DNA from: JAGOBP01 sp964550855
GTDB taxonomy: Bacteria; Chloroflexota; Anaerolineae; Fen-1058
DNA: 64,000 nt
NCBI GenBank assembly: GCA_964550855.1
Contig: CAZKBQ010000010.1
Location: forward strand, 1-64,000
Reading direction: 5' to 3'
Part shown: piece after piece, positions 40,419-49,215 of the stretch
How positions within the stretch are numbered: the stretch's first letter is position 1
Layout of the letters: every line of letters starts with the position of its first letter
Notes under the pieces: generated by a model
Told to the model about the DNA's origin: nothing
The model's database searches: none
What the model saw: only the letters and a program-made list of their open reading frames with translations
Translations under genes and position numbers: made by a program

Positions 40419-43024
40419 TACGCCGCTTATTCAACGCGTGGTTGAAATCGCCGCATACCAGCGCGCTGCTCAGCGCGCTGCTGACGCTGCTGGTGCTGGG
40501 CGCACTGGCCGTTATCATCAGCCGGTGGTACGAACAGCGCTTAATTGCCGATCAGCGCGCCCACACCATGTCCGAGTTATCGCGCGACGCGCACACATAC
40601 GCCGCACTGCTGGAACGCAGTCTGGCCCGACTGGAGGGCCTGGCGGTTTTTGCCGAATCGGAACAGCGGCAGCCGGACGATGTCATCGTCGAGTTTGAGC
40701 CGTACGCTCAGGCGCTCATCAATAACACATCCACCATTCTCAAAGTGGTGTTGCGGCTGAACGGCCGACCGCCCCGCCTTTATCCTGCACCCGATACCGG
40801 CGGTCCGAACATCGACATAGCCCAACTCCAGTCGGCGTTCGAGACAGCCGCTGCTCTGCCCGAAAACGAGATAACGATCACTCCGCCGTTCGAGGTTCAG
40901 CCCGGGCAGCTGGCGCTGGGTGCCGTTCGCGGCATTCATCATCCCGAGCTGGGGGGCGGACAGGTGGCGATTGTGTTCGATCTGTCGGCGATCCTGGCAG
41001 AGAGTCGCCTTGAGGATCAACCGCTGGCCGATCGGATGGCGCTGCGTGACGAAAACGGCACGGTGTTTTACGGCGATCCGGCCGTCTATAAAGAGCAGCC
41101 CGTCCTCACTACAATTCGTCTGCCGGGCCGGCAGTGGACGCTGGCCACCGCGCCACAAGCCGGTTGGGCGGCGCTGATCCAGGACGATTTGCGGCTGTTT
41201 CAGTTCAGCGAGCTGCTGATTGTGCTGCCCTTGACGGGCCTGGTGCTGCTCACCGTCAACCGGCAGGCGCGGATGGCGCGGGCCGTGGAAGCGCGCACTC
41301 GCGATCTGGCGCAGCTGGCCGCAGAATTGCACCAGGACATTGCAGAGCGCCGCCGCGCGGAAGCCGCCCTGCGCGCCAGCGAGGAGAAGTTTTCGGCGAC
41401 GTTTGAACACGCCCCGGTCATGATCACCATCAGCACACTGGAAGATGGCACGTACCTGGACGTCAACCAGAAGTTTCTGGAAGTGTCGGGCTTCACGCGC
41501 GAAGAAGTCATCGGGCACACGTCGATTGAGCTGGGCTGGCTGGCGGCCGCCGATCGTCGGCGGCTGCTTGACGCGCTGGCCACACAGGGACACATCACCG
41601 GGATGGAACTTGATCTGATCACAAAAGATCGGCGCGTGGTGCGCTGCCTGTTCAACGGCGAATATATCGTCGTGGATGGCCGCCGCCGGTTGTTGTCGAT
41701 CGCCCTGGATATTTCCGAACGCAAACGCGCCGAAGAGACTCTGCGGCTGGACAGTCTGCGCCAGCAGGCGCTGGTGCGGTTGAATGAAATGTCGGCCGCC
41801 GACGAGCGCGAGATGATCGAGGCGGCATTGGAAGACGCGGTACACCTGACTGACAGCCAGATCGGCTACTGGCACTTTGTGCACGCCGATCAGGAAAATC
41901 TGGAGCTGTTCGTCTGGTCGAAGGCGGCCACAGCCCAATGCTTTGCGGTCGAAAACCGGCACTATCCCCTGAGCCAGGCCGGTATCTGGGTGGATTGTGT
42001 GCGGCGGCGTCAGCCGGTGATCCACAACGATTACGCCACGACGCCCGGTCGACGCGGCCTGCCGGCCGGGCACACGCCGGTGACGCGCCACATGGCGGTG
42101 CCGCTGTTCGACGATGAGGGGCGGGTGCTGGCGATTGCGGGCGTGGGCAACAAGCCAACACCGTACGACGATGCAGATGTCCACCGCCTGGCCGACTTTG
42201 TCAGCGGGCTGTGGGCGGTGCTGCAGCGCCGCCGCGTGCAGCAAGAACTGCGCCAGCTCAACGCCGATCTGGAACAGCGTGTGGCGAAGCGCACCCGTGA
42301 GCTGGCCGAGGCCAATGCGCAGCTGCAGGAACTGGATCAACTCAAGTCCCGGTTTGTATCAGATGTCTCTCACGAGCTGCGCACGCCCGTCACCAGCCTC
42401 AAGCTGTATCTGGATCTGCTGGAACACGGCAAGCCGGAGAAGCGCGCGCATTATCTGGCGCGCATCAACGAACAGGCCAACCGCATGGCGCAGTTGATTG
42501 AAGATATTCTGGATCTGTCACGGTTGGAGCGCGACCGTGACAGCCTGATCTTCAGCCCGATCGATCTGAATGCCGTGCTGGAACGCGTCGTCATCGATCT
42601 GCAGCCGCGCGCGCAGACCGCCGGTCTGCAGCTGACGTTTACGCCGGGTGCCGGCCTGCCGCAGGTGCCGGGCGACCTGAACCGGCTGCTGCAGGTGGGC
42701 ACCAATCTCATCGCCAACGCCATCAACTACACGCCGGCCGGCGAGGTACGCGTGTGCTCGTATGCCCGCGATCACAGCGTGGTCTTCGAAGTGCAGGATA
42801 CGGGCGTGGGCATCGCCCCGGACGATCTGCCACACCTGTTTGAGCGCTTTTATCGCGGACGGCAGGCCAGCCAGTCGGGAGTGCGCGGCACGGGCCTGGG
42901 GCTGAGCATCGTCAAAGACATCGTCGAGCTGCACGGCGGGCGCGTGGAGGTCAGCAGCGAAGTGAATGCCGGCTCCACCTTCCGCGTGACACTGCCGGCG
43001 ATGGGGCCGACACCGCAGATGTGA
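40415..43024 (+). CDS. Membrane histidine kinase (CHASE-like-PAS-GAF-HisKA-HATPase)
   Basis: 869 residues, start in an ATGA overlap. Membrane helices at about 18-38 and 262-282 enclose an extracytoplasmic domain of about 220 residues (SRDAHTYAALLERSLARLEG, then LAVFAES) resembling CHASE sensors. A coiled linker, PAS (about 312-435), GAF (about 455-605, with DSQIGYWHFVHADQENLELF), coiled coil, HisKA SRFVSDVSHELRTPVTSLKL (His near 650) and HATPase with TGLGLSIVKDI follow. It is the only membrane-bound member of the three-kinase operon and so the likely external sensor. A bidirectional terminator follows it. Confidence 0.92.
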   Translation: MIRRLFNAWLKSPHTSALLSALLTLLVLGALAVIISRWYEQRLIADQRAHTMSELSRDAHTYAALLERSLARLEGLAVFAESEQRQPDDVIVEFEPYAQALINNTSTILKVVLRLNGRPPRLYPAPDTGGPNIDIAQLQSAFETAAALPENEITITPPFEVQPGQLALGAVRGIHHPELGGGQVAIVFDLSAILAESRLEDQPLADRMALRDENGTVFYGDPAVYKEQPVLTTIRLPGRQWTLATAPQAGWAALIQDDLRLFQFSELLIVLPLTGLVLLTVNRQARMARAVEARTRDLAQLAAELHQDIAERRRAEAALRASEEKFSATFEHAPVMITISTLEDGTYLDVNQKFLEVSGFTREEVIGHTSIELGWLAAADRRRLLDALATQGHITGMELDLITKDRRVVRCLFNGEYIVVDGRRRLLSIALDISERKRAEETLRLDSLRQQALVRLNEMSAADEREMIEAALEDAVHLTDSQIGYWHFVHADQENLELFVWSKAATAQCFAVENRHYPLSQAGIWVDCVRRRQPVIHNDYATTPGRRGLPAGHTPVTRHMAVPLFDDEGRVLAIAGVGNKPTPYDDADVHRLADFVSGLWAVLQRRRVQQELRQLNADLEQRVAKRTRELAEANAQLQELDQLKSRFVSDVSHELRTPVTSLKLYLDLLEHGKPEKRAHYLARINEQANRMAQLIEDILDLSRLERDRDSLIFSPIDLNAVLERVVIDLQPRAQTAGLQLTFTPGAGLPQVPGDLNRLLQVGTNLIANAINYTPAGEVRVCSYARDHSVVFEVQDTGVGIAPDDLPHLFERFYRGRQASQSGVRGTGLGLSIVKDIVELHGGRVEVSSEVNAGSTFRVTLPAMGPTPQM

Positions 43025-43056
43025 GACGGCGCCCGCACTCGTGAAAACAGGCAAGC

Positions 43057-43105
43057 AAAAAGCCTCTTGGACGCACCTTCTCGCGTCAAAAAGAGGCTTT
43101 TTTTT
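43057..43105. terminator. Bidirectional intrinsic terminator
   Basis: AAAAAGCCTCTT..GACGC pairs with GCGTC..AAGAGGCTTTTT around the loop ACCTTCTC; T8 on the plus strand ends the kinase operon and T5 on the minus strand ends the tRNA transcript. Confidence 0.88.
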
Positions 43106-43106
43106 G

Positions 43107-43181
43107 TCGGGGCGGTGGGATTTGAACCCACGACCCCTACAACCCCATTGTAGTGCGCTAGCCGGTCTGCGCTACGCCCCG
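43107..43181 (-). tRNA. tRNA-Pro (anticodon GGG)
   Basis: 75 bases without encoded CCA. Acceptor CGGGGCG/CGCCCCG with discriminator A, D arm GCGC/GCGC, anticodon stem CTACA/TGTAG with loop ATGGGGT giving anticodon GGG (reads CCC/CCU), variable GGGTC, and T arm GTGGG-TTCAAAT-CCCAC. All four stems pair fully. The TATAAT and TTGCAT of its own promoter lie at 43192-43220. Confidence 0.96.
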
Positions 43182-43191
43182 AACGCGTGAG

Positions 43192-43220
43192 ATTATAACT
43201 GGTATAATCACTTCATGCAA
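43192..43220 (-). promoter_or_regulatory. Promoter of tRNA-Pro
   Basis: Minus-strand TTGCAT (43215-43220), exactly 17 bases, TATAAT (43192-43197). The -35 overlaps the start codon of the divergent gene. Confidence 0.75.
43203..43208 (+). promoter_or_regulatory. -10 element giving a leaderless mRNA for the beta-propeller gene
   Basis: Extended -10 TGG-TATAAT ends 6 bases before the ATG at 43215, so transcription should begin at the start codon; no ribosome site exists. The element lies within the spacer of the divergent tRNA promoter. Confidence 0.6.
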
Positions 43221-44549
43221 GTCGAGCCTCCCGCTGCTTCGCGCGCGCCGCTGTTCGTCCTGGCCGCCGTTACGCTGCTATTGATCGCCGTGGGACTGGC
43301 CTTTATCACCGGCGTGGCGGCACTGCCCACGCCGCCGCCTGTTCCTACGTCTGCCGCCGTCGATGCCGAGACGGCCGGGCCGGTGTATCGATTGGCCGTC
43401 ATCGACGGCGGGCGCATTTACACCATTGGCGCGGATGGTCGGGGCGAGCAGTCCTTTACGCCGCGCGGCGATGTGCCCATCGCGGCGCTGATCTGGTCGC
43501 GCGACGGCACCCACCTGATCTACGGACAAGTACTGGGCGATCGAGGACAGCTGATCAACGTGCGGGCTGACGGCTCTGATCCGATTACGCTGTTTGACGG
43601 TGAGCGCGTGGCCGTGCCCTTTTATCTGCTGGGGGCGCCCGACGATCGGCACGTGGCCTTCCTCACCACCGATCCGACGAGCGGCCTTAATCTGCAGGTG
43701 GCCGAACTTGATCGCGCGGCGTCGGCGTCATCGGCGGCGCGTGGACAGCCCAACTATGCCGCGTGGTCGCCCGACGGGCAGGCCCTGCTGGTACACGTCG
43801 GCGGAGCCGGCGCTCACGCATTCGTGGGCACCTATCGGCTGGGCGACGCTGTGACACGCACTCTCGAGGCTGCGCCCGCGCTGTTTCAGGCGCCCGCCTG
43901 GCCGCCCGGTGACGGCGATCACTGGCTGTATGCGCGGCAGCGCGGCGACACGAACATCCTCGTAACGCGGCAGACCGACGACGAACAGCCGCTGGCCGAA
44001 TTCGACGGCGGCATCGCTTTCGGCGCATCGCCCGACGGCGCGCACGTCGCCTACGCCATCAATTCGCCCGGGAGTTTTCTCTACGAGCGGCTGACCATCG
44101 TGGATCGATGGGGCGTGACAAGCACAGTCGTGCATCGCGGCGATCTCATGGGCTTCTTCTGGTCGCCAGACAGCCGGCGGCTGGCATACTTGACGGCTGC
44201 ACTGGTCCAGCCGGGCGTAGTGGGCCAATCGGGTGAGCGGTGGGCCGCGCCGCGCGCGCGCCAGCCGGGGACCCGGCTGCAGTTGACGTGGCACGTGTTC
44301 GATCTGGCCGCGAATCGTCAGACAACACTGACGAGCTTCTCGCCCTCGAGCGCATTTTCCTACGTGCTGCAGTACTTCGATCAGTTCGCGCAGTCCATCG
44401 CCGTGTGGTCACCCGACAGCCGCTGGTTGGTGTACACCGGCACGCCCTTCGCGGGCAAAGCGGGTGTGTATGTCGTCGACACGCAAACCGACGACGCGCC
44501 GCCGGTCTTCGTCGGCCCCGGTCAGTTTGCCGCATTCGCCTGGCGCTAA
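43215..44549 (+). CDS. Membrane-anchored TolB-like beta-propeller protein
   Basis: 444 residues. One membrane helix (about 12-36, PLFVLAAVTLLLIAVGLAFI) and a Pro/Thr linker lead into propeller blades: IAALIWSRDGTHLIY, YAAWSPDGQALLVHV, IAFGASPDGAHVAYA, GFFWSPDSRRLAYL and VWSPDSRWLVY. These PD40 repeats form a binding propeller outside the membrane. No enzymatic domain is attached. It probably has a leaderless mRNA. The next gene starts 2 bases after its stop, so they are cotranscribed; the pair joins a propeller to a beta-lactamase-fold protein, suggesting a shared envelope role (inference). Confidence 0.85.
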   Translation: MQVEPPAASRAPLFVLAAVTLLLIAVGLAFITGVAALPTPPPVPTSAAVDAETAGPVYRLAVIDGGRIYTIGADGRGEQSFTPRGDVPIAALIWSRDGTHLIYGQVLGDRGQLINVRADGSDPITLFDGERVAVPFYLLGAPDDRHVAFLTTDPTSGLNLQVAELDRAASASSAARGQPNYAAWSPDGQALLVHVGGAGAHAFVGTYRLGDAVTRTLEAAPALFQAPAWPPGDGDHWLYARQRGDTNILVTRQTDDEQPLAEFDGGIAFGASPDGAHVAYAINSPGSFLYERLTIVDRWGVTSTVVHRGDLMGFFWSPDSRRLAYLTAALVQPGVVGQSGERWAAPRARQPGTRLQLTWHVFDLAANRQTTLTSFSPSSAFSYVLQYFDQFAQSIAVWSPDSRWLVYTGTPFAGKAGVYVVDTQTDDAPPVFVGPGQFAAFAWR

Positions 44550-44551
44550 CC

Positions 44552-46006
44552 ATGTCCAGCCTCTATCACCGCCGCCGCCGATCATCACTCCGCCAGTTGC
44601 AGGTCTTTGGCGTGCTGGGTGTGATCATTTACGTGATGGCGCAGTTCGTGGTATTTCAACTGTCGTTGACGCGCGTGCCAGACACGTGGACCATCGGCGG
44701 CGCGGCGTATCCCAATGAGCCGATCGAGATTGCCGTCGAGCACCTTCGGGCTGATTTGCAGCCGCCGCTGGTGCTGCACTATCTCGATCAGACGATCCAG
44801 CTTGATCCGGCTTCGATCGATTTCTCCGTCGATGTCACCGAGACTCAGCGGCTGGTGCGTGAAGCCCGATCGCAAAGCTCGGCCCTGGGGGACTTTTTGC
44901 GGCATCTGATCCTTCAGCCGCCCGCCCCGCGCGATATGCCGGTGGTGGCCGACTATTCCGACGAGCGGGTGCGCGCGCAGCTGGCCGCGGCCGCCGCGCA
45001 ATACGACGAGGTGCCGCGCCCGCCGCAGCCTGTGACGGCCACCATGACGCTGCAAGGCGCGCAGCCCGGCCACTTGCTCAACATTGTGCAGTCGATGCCG
45101 GCCATCGACGCGGCGTTGAAATCGGTGACACATCGGGACGTGACGTTGAGCGTGGATGAGCTGCCCGCGCCCGCGCCCACATTGGAGCTGCTGGCACAAT
45201 TGTTTGAGGGGCGGCTGGCGTCGTTTCCAGGTCGGGCCGGTGTGTTTATGAAGGATCTGCGTACCGGCGAAGAGATCAACCTCAACGCGGGCGCAGCGTT
45301 TTCGGGCGCAGGTCTGCTGAAGTTGCCGATCGCGCTGGAGGCGTTTCGGCGCAGCGCCGCTGAACCCGACGAGGCGACGACCCGGCTGATTGCGGCCGCG
45401 CTGCAGACCGAACAGTCGAATCAGCCGGCCAACGCTTTGCTGGCGGCGCTGGGCAATGGCGATGCGGCGGCCGGCGCCGGCAACGTGACCGCGCTGGCGC
45501 ATGCCCTGGGCCTGCGCGATACATTCATGGCGCTGCCGTACGACGAGCCTATCACGGCGACGCAGGCGATCTCCATCAGCACGCCGGCTAATTCCGGCGG
45601 TATCGACACCGGCGCCGATCGCGCCATGCAGACCACGCCGGCTGATATGGGCCTGCTGCTGGAGATGATTGCGCAGTGCCGGGACAGCGGCGGCGTGCTG
45701 CTGGCCGTCATGCCCGCTCAATTTTCGTCCGAGAAGTGCGAGGCGCTGACGGCCGCGCTGCGTGATTACGCGCCCACCGATGTGCCCGCGCTGCTGCTGA
45801 GCGGCCTGCCGGCAGAAGCCGAAGCTACTCATCGACCGGGCGGCACGGCCACGATGCGGGCTGACGCCGCGTGGGTGAACAGCCCCGGCGGGGACTATGT
45901 GCTGGTCGTGTGTTTGAGCGCGCTCGATCAACCGCTGGACTGGACTGCGGCCAATGTCGTCATGGCGGATTTATCGAAAGCGGCGTATAACTACTACAAT
46001 CCATAA
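44552..46006 (+). CDS. Beta-lactamase/transpeptidase-fold protein without the catalytic serine
   Basis: 484 residues from ATG 44552; the long open frame upstream overlaps the propeller gene and is rejected. A membrane helix (about 18-40), a variable N-terminal region (about 45-225) and a C-terminal class A beta-lactamase-like domain (about 230-475) are seen. In the SxxK position the sequence reads AGLLKLPIALEAF, so the Ser three residues before Lys is Gly. The SDN-like loop reads QSNQPANALL and the KTG-like strand THRPGGTATMRADAAW. The fold is recognisable but hydrolysis by acyl-serine is unlikely, so it may be a binding or scaffold protein. Confidence 0.75.
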   Translation: MSSLYHRRRRSSLRQLQVFGVLGVIIYVMAQFVVFQLSLTRVPDTWTIGGAAYPNEPIEIAVEHLRADLQPPLVLHYLDQTIQLDPASIDFSVDVTETQRLVREARSQSSALGDFLRHLILQPPAPRDMPVVADYSDERVRAQLAAAAAQYDEVPRPPQPVTATMTLQGAQPGHLLNIVQSMPAIDAALKSVTHRDVTLSVDELPAPAPTLELLAQLFEGRLASFPGRAGVFMKDLRTGEEINLNAGAAFSGAGLLKLPIALEAFRRSAAEPDEATTRLIAAALQTEQSNQPANALLAALGNGDAAAGAGNVTALAHALGLRDTFMALPYDEPITATQAISISTPANSGGIDTGADRAMQTTPADMGLLLEMIAQCRDSGGVLLAVMPAQFSSEKCEALTAALRDYAPTDVPALLLSGLPAEAEATHRPGGTATMRADAAWVNSPGGDYVLVVCLSALDQPLDWTAANVVMADLSKAAYNYYNP

Positions 46007-46038
46007 CGGGCTGCGGGCAAAATCCGCCGCCGGCGTGT

Positions 46039-46066
46039 TTGACAACCGACTGGTCCTGACTATAAT
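46039..46066 (+). promoter_or_regulatory. Consensus promoter of the valS leader
   Basis: Perfect TTGACA (46039-46044), 16-base spacer, perfect TATAAT (46061-46066); the only full-consensus promoter I found in the window. Confidence 0.85.
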
Positions 46067-46072
46067 GGCGGC

Positions 46073-46402
46073 TCACAACTGAATACTCGACTGTGAACGA
46101 GAGGAGTAGGCGCGCGGCTCGACGGGCCGCTGGTTGAAAAGACCGCCGCGTCTGCCAGAAATTGAGAGTCACCGGCTGAGAGCTCTCATCAGACAGCAAC
46201 GCCGAAGGTCGCTCGGGAGTCGATGGATTGAACGTTGGGACGAACGCGTGTGTTCGCCCGGCCTAGATCGATCCGGGTCTGCCCGTTACAGCTCAGAGCG
46301 CGGCACTTCCTCGCCCCATCAGGCAGCGGGTCGGGGTGAGGGCCGAATCAAGGTGGTACCACGGAAGCCGTTTTCGTCCTTGTCGATGAAGACGGCTTTT
46401 TT
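46073..46402 (+). promoter_or_regulatory. T-box riboswitch controlling valS
   Basis: The leader has the parts of a tRNA-sensing T-box. Near the start is GAGAGGAGTAG; the Stem I distal region is GAGAGTCACCGGCTGAGAG. The specifier context GAAG-GTC (46204-46210) presents GTC, a valine codon. The T-box core AGGTGGTACCACGGAA (46351-46366) has the TGGT bulge that matches an ACCA 3' end, as expected for tRNA-Val with discriminator A. A terminator hairpin (46367-46396) follows with TTTTTT. Uncharged tRNA-Val would stabilise the antiterminator and raise valS expression. The call rests on motif order and was not folded by software. Confidence 0.88.
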
Positions 46403-46449
46403 ATCGGTAAAGCGTACTGCGTGGTGCGTAAGACCGTCATTGTTCCCTT

Positions 46450-46480
46450 ACGTTTCACGTTTCACGTTTTACGTTTTACG
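46450..46480 (+). repeat. ACGTTT(C/T) tandem repeat
   Basis: Four to five imperfect units of ACGTTTC/ACGTTTT between the T-box terminator and the valS ribosome site; simple-repeat type similar in style to the ACGAGTA cluster. Confidence 0.55.
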
Positions 46481-46500
46481 CCGACATCAAGGAGAGTGTC

Positions 46501-49215
46501 ATGACAGAGACAACCATGCCCAAGACCTACGACTTTGCGTCCACCGAGCAGCGCCTGTACGAGTGGTGGTGGAAGAACGGCTGGTTCAAGCCGGAAGCGG
46601 CGCGGGATCAAAGCGCCGAGCCGTTCGTGATCTCGATCCCGCCGCCCAATGTCACCGGCGAGCTGCACTGGGGTCACGCGATGTTTGTCAGCATCGAAGA
46701 CCTGATGATCCGCTACGCCCGAATGCAGGGCAAACGCGCGCTGTGGGTGCCCGGCATGGATCACGCCGGCATCGCCACGCAGCTGCAGGTGGAAAAGATG
46801 CTGCTCTCGCAAGGTCTGAGCAAGGAGGGCCTGGGCCGCGAGGAGTTTGTGCGCCGCGTCTGGGAATGGAAAGCCAAGTACGGCGGCATTATCCAGACGC
46901 AGATTCGCCGGCTGGGCGCGTCGTGCGATTGGGATCGCGAGCGCTTCACGCTAGACGAGGGACTCAGCCGCGCCGTGCGCGAGGCCTTCGTGCGATTGTA
47001 CGACAAGGGCCTGATCTATCGCGGCACGCGGCTGGTCAACTGGTCGCCGGGCCTCAAGACGGCCGTGTCCGACATCGAAGTGGAATACAGTGAAGAGGAT
47101 GTCACGCTGTATTACTTCAAATACTACATCAAGGGTCAGGACGGCTATCTGCCCGTGGCGACGATCCGCCCTGAAACGATTCTGGGCGATACGGCGGTGG
47201 CCGTGCACCCGGACGATAATCGATACAACTGGCTCATCGGCCAGACCGCCATCGTGCCGATCCTCAATCGGGAAATTCCCGTCATCGGGGACGAGAAGGT
47301 CGATCGGGAATTTGGCGGCGGCGCCTTGAAGATCACGCCCGGGCACGATCCGATCGACTATGAAATCGCGCTCCGGCACAATTTGCCCATCATCAACATC
47401 CTGACGCTGGACGCGAAGATCAACGAGAACGGCGGGCCGTATGCGGGGCTCGATCGGTTTGAGGCGCGAAAGCGCTTCTGGGCCGACATGGAAGCGGCCG
47501 GCCTGACGATCAAGACCGAGCCTTATACGACCAACATCCCGCGCGCGCAGCGCGGCGGCGAGATCATCGAGCCGATGCTGTCCACGCAGTGGTACGTGAA
47601 GATCAGGCCGCTGGCCGAGAAGGCTTATCGGGCGGTGGAAGCCGGCCGCATCAAGATCATCCCGGAGCGTTTTGAGAAGGTGTATTACAACTGGATGAAT
47701 CCGGAGACGATCAAGGACTGGTGCATCAGCCGGCAGCTGTGGTGGGGGCATCGCATCCCGGTGTGGACGTGCGAGGCGTGCGGTCATGAATTCGCCGCGC
47801 GCGTCGATCCGGCGGCCTGCCCCAAGTGCGGCGGTGTCCATTTGCAGCAGGACCCGGATGTGCTGGATACGTGGTTCTCGTCGGGGCTGTGGCCGTTCAG
47901 CACGCTGGGCTGGCCGGACGAGACGCCCGACCTCAAGACATTCTATCCCACCAGTGTGATGGAGACAGGTTACGACATCCTGTTTTTCTGGGTGGCGCGC
48001 ATGATCATGCTGGGTCTGGAAATGACGGGCCAAGCGCCGTTTCATACGGTGTATCTGCATGGGTTGGTGCGCGACGAGCACGGCCGCAAGTTCAGCAAGT
48101 CGCTGGGCAACACCCTCGACCCGATCGACATCGTAGACGAGTTCGGCACCGACGCCTTCCGCTTCACGCTGCTGACGATGGGGACGCCTGGCAATGACCT
48201 GAACATCGGCCTGAGCCGGGTGGAGGCGAATCGCAACTTTGCGAATAAGATCTGGAACGCGGCGCGATTTGTGATTTCCAACTTGGGGATCGGAGATCGG
48301 GGATCGGAGGTCGGGCAGCAGTTGGCGGAACTCGAACAGCTGACGGCAAATGATCAGTTGGTCGTTACTCGTTACTCGTTAGCGGATCGCTGGATTCTCT
48401 CGCGCCTTAATGCCACCATCGCCAGCGTGACGCGGCTGATGGACGAATACCAGTTCGGCGAGGCGGGGCGGCAGGCCTACGAGTTTTTGTGGAGCGAGTA
48501 CGCCGACTGGTACATCGAGATGTCAAAGATCGCGCTGAATTCCGACGATGGCGCCGCTCGGGCGCGCACATTGGCGGTGTTAGTGCACGTCCTCGATCGC
48601 ACACTGCGCCTGCTGCACCCGTTCATCCCGTTCGTGACCGAGGAAATCTGGCAGAATCTCAAGCGGGCGATCGACTATCCGGCGTGGGGCGCGGCGTTGA
48701 TCATCGCCGAGTGGCCCAAGGCGGGCGGCACCGACGCGCCGGCCGAAGCGGATATGACCTTACTCATGGACGCCGTGCGCGCCATTCGCAACGCCCGCGC
48801 CGAGCGCAACGTGGAAGCAGGCAAGAAATTGGCGTCGATGATTGTGTCGGCGGAGAAGAGCGCGCTGTACGAAGCGCAGCGCGCCGAGTTGAGCTTCCTG
48901 GCGCGCATCGACGCCGATGCGCTGTATGTGACCTCTGAGCTGCAGGCCGCGCCGCAGGGCGCGCTGCCGATCGTGACTAACGCCGCGACGATCTACTTGC
49001 CGCTGGCGCAGATGATCGACGTGGCCGCCGAGCGCGAACGCCTGAGCAAAGAGCAGAAGGATGTGACAGCGCAGATCGAGCGGCTGACCAAGTTGCTGTC
49101 CGGCGACTTTGCCAACAAAGCGCCTGCCGCGGTGGTGCAGAAAGAGCGCGACAGGCTGGCGGACTTTCAAGCCAAAGCAGCGAAGTTGCATGAGCAGATC
49201 GAGCGATTGGGGTAA
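46501..49215 (+). CDS. valS: Valyl-tRNA synthetase
   Basis: 904 residues, typical length. The HIGH motif is PPPNVTGELHWGHAM (HWGH), the editing domain CP1 spans about 190-340, the catalytic KMSKS motif is RKFSKSLGN (KFSKS), the anticodon-binding domain covers about 630-770, and the C-terminal coiled-coil arm (EREREL-type, KEQKDVTAQIERLTKLLSG) ends at the stop. It charges tRNA-Val with valine. AAGGAG lies about 6 bases before the ATG. An unusual insert (about residues 595-627) is encoded by simple-repeat DNA at 48285-48381. A T-box controls it. A second, diverged copy of its last 105 bases lies downstream of vapC. Confidence 0.96.
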   Translation: MTETTMPKTYDFASTEQRLYEWWWKNGWFKPEAARDQSAEPFVISIPPPNVTGELHWGHAMFVSIEDLMIRYARMQGKRALWVPGMDHAGIATQLQVEKMLLSQGLSKEGLGREEFVRRVWEWKAKYGGIIQTQIRRLGASCDWDRERFTLDEGLSRAVREAFVRLYDKGLIYRGTRLVNWSPGLKTAVSDIEVEYSEEDVTLYYFKYYIKGQDGYLPVATIRPETILGDTAVAVHPDDNRYNWLIGQTAIVPILNREIPVIGDEKVDREFGGGALKITPGHDPIDYEIALRHNLPIINILTLDAKINENGGPYAGLDRFEARKRFWADMEAAGLTIKTEPYTTNIPRAQRGGEIIEPMLSTQWYVKIRPLAEKAYRAVEAGRIKIIPERFEKVYYNWMNPETIKDWCISRQLWWGHRIPVWTCEACGHEFAARVDPAACPKCGGVHLQQDPDVLDTWFSSGLWPFSTLGWPDETPDLKTFYPTSVMETGYDILFFWVARMIMLGLEMTGQAPFHTVYLHGLVRDEHGRKFSKSLGNTLDPIDIVDEFGTDAFRFTLLTMGTPGNDLNIGLSRVEANRNFANKIWNAARFVISNLGIGDRGSEVGQQLAELEQLTANDQLVVTRYSLADRWILSRLNATIASVTRLMDEYQFGEAGRQAYEFLWSEYADWYIEMSKIALNSDDGAARARTLAVLVHVLDRTLRLLHPFIPFVTEEIWQNLKRAIDYPAWGAALIIAEWPKAGGTDAPAEADMTLLMDAVRAIRNARAERNVEAGKKLASMIVSAEKSALYEAQRAELSFLARIDADALYVTSELQAAPQGALPIVTNAATIYLPLAQMIDVAAERERLSKEQKDVTAQIERLTKLLSGDFANKAPAAVVQKERDRLADFQAKAAKLHEQIERLG
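48285..48381 (+). repeat. Simple-repeat insertion within valS coding sequence
   Basis: Begins with GGGGATCGGAGATC-type repeats (48285-48315) and ends with CGTTACTCGTTACTCGTTA (48363-48381). It stays in frame and encodes a hydrophilic insert between NLG and LADRWILSRL, where other ValRS proteins run on with little in between. The right part matches the repeat unit at 1684-1741. Confidence 0.65.

Noticed and set aside
44240..44551. N-terminal extension of the beta-lactamase-fold gene
   Set aside because: It overlaps the propeller coding sequence and lacks a ribosome site; ATG 44552 opens on a membrane helix.
46134..47093. 319-residue frame spanning the T-box leader and valS start
   Set aside because: It crosses the riboswitch and terminator and is out of frame with valS; no family features.
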